From: Cellulophaga algicola DSM 14237
GTDB taxonomy: Bacteria > Bacteroidota > Bacteroidia > Flavobacteriales > Flavobacteriaceae
Direction: 5' to 3'
Assembly: GCF_000186265.1 (NCBI RefSeq)
Contig: NC_014934.1
Coordinates: 1,612,001-1,676,000, forward strand
DNA length: 64,000 nucleotides
The translations under genes were made by a program, and so were the position numbers. The notes under the pieces are model-generated. The model made no database searches. It was not told the origin of the DNA and worked only from the letters and a program-made list of their open reading frames with translations. Positions 62,115-64,000 of the stretch are shown here, one piece after another; position 1 is the first letter of the stretch, and each line of letters starts with the position of its first letter.

Positions 62115-62822
62115 TTGACCCCAGAAGAAGTAAAAAGTAAAATTTTTAAAGAAGCCACCATCTTTAAAGCGGGCGGTTTTAGACCTAAACATACTCTTGA
62201 AGAAAGTTGGATAGGAAAAGTAACGGTTTATACGGAAGCGGAAAGCATCCCTCTTGATGTACATGGGGATTTAATGTTTCCCTTAGCACAGTTCTACTTG
62301 CCTACCTTACCTTTTGTTCCTTCCAAACTATCAAAAACAAAAATAATAACCGTTTTTATCGCACCTACCTATCCAGAACGTTTAGAAGAAATGGGTCAGC
62401 ATTGGGTTATTCGCGAGTATGAAAATTTAGAGGCTATTGTGGTTAAGGACTTATCTAACCCAGAATCCTTTCTTAAAGCTTTTCCTTTAAAACCAGCATT
62501 AGAAAAAGACTGCCCCATTTGGGATGGCGGAGGCTTATCTCCTGAAATGGAAGATGAGGTACTTACACTTGAAAATGAGGGTGTTATTGATAGTTATTAT
62601 GACATTGCCGATTTTCACCAATATGAACATAAGCTTGGAGGGTACCCCTCCTACTGTCAGTCAGGAATTGGTATTGCTGATGGCTTTGGAGAAGGCTTTG
62701 AATTTATGTTTCAAATTACTTCGGATGATAAAATAAATTTGAATGTAATTGATCGTGGTAGTTTACTCTTTGCAAAAAATGATGAGACCAACAAATGGGC
62801 TATCTATTATGATTTTTATTGA
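62115..62822 (+). CDS. DUF1963 (YwqG-like) protein
   Basis: A 235-residue cytosolic protein started at TTG 62115, the first usable start; an ATG would cut into the domain. DUF1963 landmarks are FPLAQFYLPTLPFVPS, HKLGGYPSYCQSG (the GG.P..Q motif) and FMFQITSDDKINLN followed by a terminal strand. DUF1963 proteins occur as immunity proteins and SMI1/KNR4-like neighbours in toxin loci; none adjoins here. Confidence 0.85.
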   Translation: MTPEEVKSKIFKEATIFKAGGFRPKHTLEESWIGKVTVYTEAESIPLDVHGDLMFPLAQFYLPTLPFVPSKLSKTKIITVFIAPTYPERLEEMGQHWVIREYENLEAIVVKDLSNPESFLKAFPLKPALEKDCPIWDGGGLSPEMEDEVLTLENEGVIDSYYDIADFHQYEHKLGGYPSYCQSGIGIADGFGEGFEFMFQITSDDKINLNVIDRGSLLFAKNDETNKWAIYYDFY

Positions 62823-62877
62823 AGAACTTGATAAAAAATGTACGTATTGAAATTAGCTAATAGAATGGTGGTTTATA

Positions 62878-63096
62878 TTAAGCCAATTTAGTCTTGTTTG
62901 CTTTTGTAGTAAAAGTCAATTCTTTTTTAACTCTAGAATTTTTGTACATATACAAACGTGCTGTAGAAGTTTCGTAGCTCGTTTCTGTAACAATAGTTTT
63001 TGGCGTAGTTTCTACTTTCACTTCTTTAGTCGACTCTTGTGCTTGAGCAGTGATTCCAGTAAAGATTAAAAAGATAGTGATAAGTAAAGTTTTCAT
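62878..63096 (-). CDS. Small secreted protein of unknown function
   Basis: A 72-residue protein with a signal peptide (MKTLLITIFLIFTGITAQAQ). The mature part is a basic 52-residue peptide (TARLYMYKNSRVKKELTF, TTKANKTKLA). Minus strand, convergent with the DUF1963 gene. Short secreted peptides of this kind are frequent in Flavobacteriaceae. Role unknown. Confidence 0.75.
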   Translation of the reverse strand: MKTLLITIFLIFTGITAQAQESTKEVKVETTPKTIVTETSYETSTARLYMYKNSRVKKELTFTTKANKTKLA

Positions 63097-63233
63097 GTCT
63101 TGTAATTTGTTACACTAATAGAACGCAGTAACTCTTGTTTTACTAGGTTCTGATTCGCCCAACGACACTGTTTTTCGTTATCTTGAGGAATATCAGCCAA
63201 GCGGTAAAACAACTCCGATTAATGACAAGGGTC

Positions 63234-63326
63234 CTATTTTCCGTTTACCGAAGCCCTATGCATTTCATCGGTAGTGGTCTGTAGGAGTTGGTTTTTAATG
63301 TAGCGTTGTACCGTTTCATTTTTCAT
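63234..63326 (-). CDS. Possible very small protein
   Basis: A 30-codon frame (MKNETVQRYIKNQLLQTTTD...) on the minus strand with natural-looking amino-acid content, upstream of the secreted-peptide gene. No ribosome site or promoter strong enough to be sure. Confidence 0.2.
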   Translation of the reverse strand: MKNETVQRYIKNQLLQTTTDEMHRASVNGK

Positions 63327-63401
63327 TTCTTTAGCAGGCCTTCTTATGTTAAAACAGCAAAAAAAAAATTCTTAACTTTCCTACTCACAAATAATAGGGC
63401 T

Positions 63402-64000
63402 ATGAAAGATTTGAAAAAAGGGGCTATTTCTCAAGAGGTGTTTGATCTGTATGATGATTATGCGCACAATAAATTAGACCGCAGGCAATTTGCAGAAAAA
63501 CTATCGCTCTATGCGGTGGGCGGTCTTACGGTAGCTTCTTTATTAAGCTTTATGTCTCCCAACTATAAAGACACCCTCTTGGTAGCACCTAATGATCCTA
63601 GTTTAGATTCTGACTACATCACCTATGATTCTCCTAAAGGTGGTGGTACTATAAAAGGATTGCTTTCTAAACCTAAAGGGATAAAAACCAAACTTCCTGG
63701 GGTTATTGTAGTGCATGAAAACAGAGGTTTAAACCCCTATATTGAAGATGTAGGCAGGCGCGTAGCCGTAGCAGATTTTATAAGTCTTGCACCAGATGCC
63801 TTAACACCGCTTGGTGGGTATCCAGGTAATGATGATGATGGTAGAGCCTTGCAAAAAGAGCGTAACCAAGCAGAAATGCTAGAAGATTTTATTGCTGCCT
63901 ATGCCTATTTAAAAAACCATAAAGATTGCAATGGCCATATAGGCGTGGTTGGTTTTTGTTTTGGTGGATGGATTGCCAATATGCTAGCAGTACGTATTCC
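63402..64000 (+). CDS. Dienelactone-hydrolase-family protein, 3' end outside window
   Basis: The first 199 residues of an alpha/beta hydrolase. An N-terminal extension with a hydrophobic segment (KLSLYAVGGLTVASLLSFM, preceded by DRRQF) precedes the fold and resembles the membrane- or export-targeting start of this DLH subgroup. LPGVIVVHENRGLNPYIED carries the oxyanion/Glu region, and VVGFCFGGWIAN carries the nucleophilic cysteine in GFCFGG. Asp and His are beyond the window. Substrate unknown; the family hydrolyses dienelactones and other esters. Confidence 0.92.
   Translation, partial: MKDLKKGAISQEVFDLYDDYAHNKLDRRQFAEKLSLYAVGGLTVASLLSFMSPNYKDTLLVAPNDPSLDSDYITYDSPKGGGTIKGLLSKPKGIKTKLPGVIVVHENRGLNPYIEDVGRRVAVADFISLAPDALTPLGGYPGNDDDGRALQKERNQAEMLEDFIAAYAYLKNHKDCNGHIGVVGFCFGGWIANMLAVRI

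Noticed and set aside
63402-63540. Twin-arginine signal in the dienelactone-hydrolase protein
   Set aside because: DRRQF precedes a hydrophobic stretch at about residue 27-45, but the motif lacks the full S-R-R-x-F-L-K form and lies far from the N-terminus.

Overview
The window looks like chromosomal DNA from a marine-type member of the Flavobacteriaceae (Bacteroidota). Base composition is AT-rich. Exported proteins carry short Bacteroidota-style signal peptides or lipoboxes, and several promoters match the Bacteroidota -7 element TAnnTTTG. Non-ATG starts (TTG, GTG) are common. The genus cannot be named from sequence alone.

Layout. 1-25.7 kb is mostly housekeeping: the 5' part of dusB, an outer-membrane beta-barrel receptor, lepA, small lipoproteins, a CPA-type antiporter, a universal stress protein overlapping a SulP anion transporter, a CHASE/PAS histidine kinase overlapping a response regulator, an arsenic cluster (arsR, DUF6428, a decayed acetyltransferase, an arsenate-reductase/phosphatase-like gene, acr3), a metallo-beta-lactamase-fold hydrolase, a subtilisin lipoprotein, an M1 peptidase, rnpA and a CtpA-type protease. 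25.8-45.5 kb is accessory. It holds many single-copy lipoproteins and small proteins (DUF2314, ASCH, DUF695/RraB, DUF1963-like, DUF1287, CBM9-like, a channel-like protein). Decayed copies of neighbouring genes lie between intact ones: an acetyltransferase, a lipoprotein tail and a four-helix membrane protein. There is also a wreck of a colicin-immunity-like gene.

45.5-56.5 kb is the most unusual part. Successive genes (an unknown protein, a MORN/YwqK protein, two type II toxin-antitoxin modules, a YARHG protein, a DUF4236 protein, an IS-interrupted membrane protein) sit in cassettes. The best preserved cassettes start with GTT plus a short variable word and end with ATAACG, the reverse complement of the same word, and AAC. 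The word differs between cassettes but matches within a cassette, which is the logic of integron gene cassettes and attC sites. Between cassettes lie four copies of a roughly 550-bp repeat plus three copies of a roughly 190-bp arm with a covarying hairpin. No integrase gene is present. One cassette gene is split by an IS1595-type element with an 8-bp target duplication; removing it restores a 300-codon frame.

56.5-64 kb returns to lipoproteins and secreted proteins of unknown role (one with an in-frame stop), an SH3-domain protein, a DUF1963 protein and the start of a dienelactone-hydrolase-family gene.

Together the ars genes form one resistance unit, and the stress-protein/SulP and kinase/regulator pairs are translationally linked. 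Much of the accessory region resembles an archive of immunity-like and toxin-antitoxin genes gained as cassettes or by local duplication and then decaying.
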